Position numbers and translations under genes: made by a program. Below the pieces are notes generated by a model. It saw only the letters and a list, made by a program, of their open reading frames with translations. It had not been told where the DNA came from and did not search any database. From Oppiella nova (taxonomy: Eukaryota; Arthropoda; Arachnida; Sarcoptiformes; Oppiidae): a stretch of 20,224 nt of DNA. This document shows, piece after piece, positions 18,639 to 20,224 of this stretch (position 1 is its first letter; each line of letters begins with the position of its first letter). The DNA lies in assembly GCA_905397405.1 (NCBI GenBank), contig CAJPVJ010000818.1, forward strand, positions 1 through 20,224, in the 5' to 3' direction.

Positions 18639-18670
<32 letters not shown>
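18639..18670 (+). repeat. (GA)n microsatellite
   Basis: A pure 32-nt array downstream of the small plus-strand gene, directly before a short third copy of the block A start. Confidence 0.97.
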
Positions 18671-18672
<2 letters not shown>

Positions 18673-18680
18673 TTTTCTAT

Positions 18681-18697
18681 TTAATTGAATGATAAGA
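18681..18697 (+). repeat. partial third copy of the block A start
   Basis: TTAATTGAATGATAAGA matches 16855-16871 exactly. The following bases keep a loosely similar TTTAATTT...TTTCAAAC pattern. It sits directly after a (GA)n array. Confidence 0.5.
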
Positions 18698-20224
18698 CAA
18701 AAATCAAAATTTAATTTTATTTCAAACACTTATTTGAGAAATTACTGATGGGTTAAGAGTTTTTGCAAAGAAAATAGTTATGAAGTACTGATAGAGAGAA
18801 GTCCGGCTTTTTTATGAGCGAAAAAATGTTTTATAGATATCATACGAATCCGAGTTATGTTTCCATTTAAAAGGCAACACAAAAAACAACTCAAATTTCA
18901 AACATATTTGCCTTTTATATATATTGTGTACACATTTCGCAAGAATTCATACGTTATATAAGAATTTAATTATAAAACAAATATCGCGAGAGAAAAGGCA
19001 TTCAATTTAATGGATGAGCGAAACAGTGGGTATAAAAATGGGCAAACATTGGTGGGGTATCGGGCAGGGGGTTGAAAAGGAAAGGGAGAGACACTTAGTG
19101 GACATTATTACCAATGAATAAAAGGGAACTCTATGTTAGCAAACAGTTGTTGTCTGAAGACTCTGAAGAGTTTTGTCGACTAATAACGAGTGTATTTGTG
19201 GGAACTTTTCTCTTAAGGAGTGGAAGTGATTACAAGAATGTGAAATACGAGATGATATAGTGATTGCACTCATATGTACGGCTAAAGTCATATACAAAAT
19301 GCTATTCATCTGTGAAATAGCCCTGAAAAATGATTTCCACTTATAGTCGAAGGGAACACACGCTATGCCTCATCGTAACGAACCCTTCACTGGAAGTGGA
19401 AAGACATCTTCATTGCACTCTCGAGAGAGACTTATGCTATGCTACGCTATACTACACTTATTGGTAGATTCATAAAGTTATAACTTATGTAATCATAAAG
19501 TGAGAGAAACAGCAAAAACAGAAATATTAAATTTAATTATTAGATTACGTTATGACAGATATGTGTTGTAATGCTATTCACACAAATCATACGCTAATTA
19601 AACAATCTTTTAAGAGAGGCTTTAGTTTCTGTGTTATAAATAAGTTTTTAATTATTTTAATAACTTTTTTTCGGTTCATTTCAATTGTAAATATTATGAT
19701 TACATATGAATCGCATTGCAAAGGTTGCGAAAAACTTAAATGGTTTGGCGTTTGTATGCAATTAATTAGGCGTTTGTTTAACTTTATAAATAAAACTGAG
19801 TGAGCGATTCATTAAAGTTTTGGTTTAATTTCTAATTCATTAGTCATTCACTAAATATTAAATACATTTATAATTATAGTTTAGATTTAAAAAGTTTCAA
19901 TCGCAATTTGCAATACAAGTTTGGTGTGTATTTATGTATGTATGCACGTATCATAGGTTTGTTATTCAGTCAAATGTTTGAAACATAAATAAATTATAGA
20001 AATTTACATTTGATTACCGTTTATCATATTATGGCTGTACGCAAGCAACTTTATAACATGCCATTCACTGGTATTTATCACAATTATTTCAATTTAGAGA
20101 TAATTGCGTAAACAGTATCAAGTTGTCAATGATATGGAAAAAGTTTTCTTAAAGTTTTAGTTCCCATAAGTTTATCCACACCGACATCTATTTGAACTAT
20201 AAATCAATTCGTATTCAATAGATA

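Larger units (their letters stand above)
18356..20224. other. AT-rich region right of the small gene
   Basis: Apart from the (GA)n array and the partial block A copy, I see no supported gene. The stretch at about 19020-19460 is somewhat less AT-rich and begins with GGGTATAAAAATGGG, but the frames are broken. The plus-strand open frame at 19552-19803 is rich in Ile, Phe, Lys and Asn and looks like chance. Confidence 0.6.

Noticed and set aside
4437-18670. CRISPR array
   Set aside because: The repeated units are simple dinucleotide microsatellites at irregular spacing, without spacers or cas genes, in eukaryotic DNA.

Overview
The window looks like a piece of AT-rich arthropod nuclear DNA, probably from a chelicerate such as a mite (inference). 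The reasons are short GT-AG introns (62 and 132 nt, and a possible one of 55 nt), A-rich start contexts, AATAAA polyadenylation signals, many (CT/GA)n microsatellites, and a calcium-activated chloride channel regulator (CLCA) gene. I see no bacterial operon, CRISPR array, rRNA or convincing tRNA.

Region 1-4923 holds the 5' part of a minus-strand CLCA-family gene. Five exons splice in a consistent phase into 947 codons, and the last exon runs off the left edge. The order is signal peptide, zincin-like N-terminal domain with HEWAH, cysteine-rich segment, von Willebrand A (VWA) domain, beta-rich region and fibronectin III domain. The VWA has lost its metal-site (MIDAS) residues, and the zincin motif has Asn where family members have Asp.

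Region 4924 to about 17958 is some 13 kb between two outward-pointing gene starts. I find no confident gene in it. It carries twelve (CT/GA)n arrays of similar length, dispersed palindromes built on AAAAGTTTT, and a few GC-richer or coding-like islands that I cannot identify. At its right end is an imperfect segmental duplication. Blocks A and B are present twice, and a 563-bp segment separates the second A from the second B. That segment contains a possible 35-residue minus-strand minigene with its own TATA-like box.

Region 17959-18323 is a two-exon plus-strand gene for a 100-residue acidic, probably helical protein that I do not recognise; an AATAAA lies just downstream. Region 18324-20224 is AT-rich, with one more (GA)n array and a short third copy of the start of block A. 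Nothing in the sequence shows that the two genes work together.
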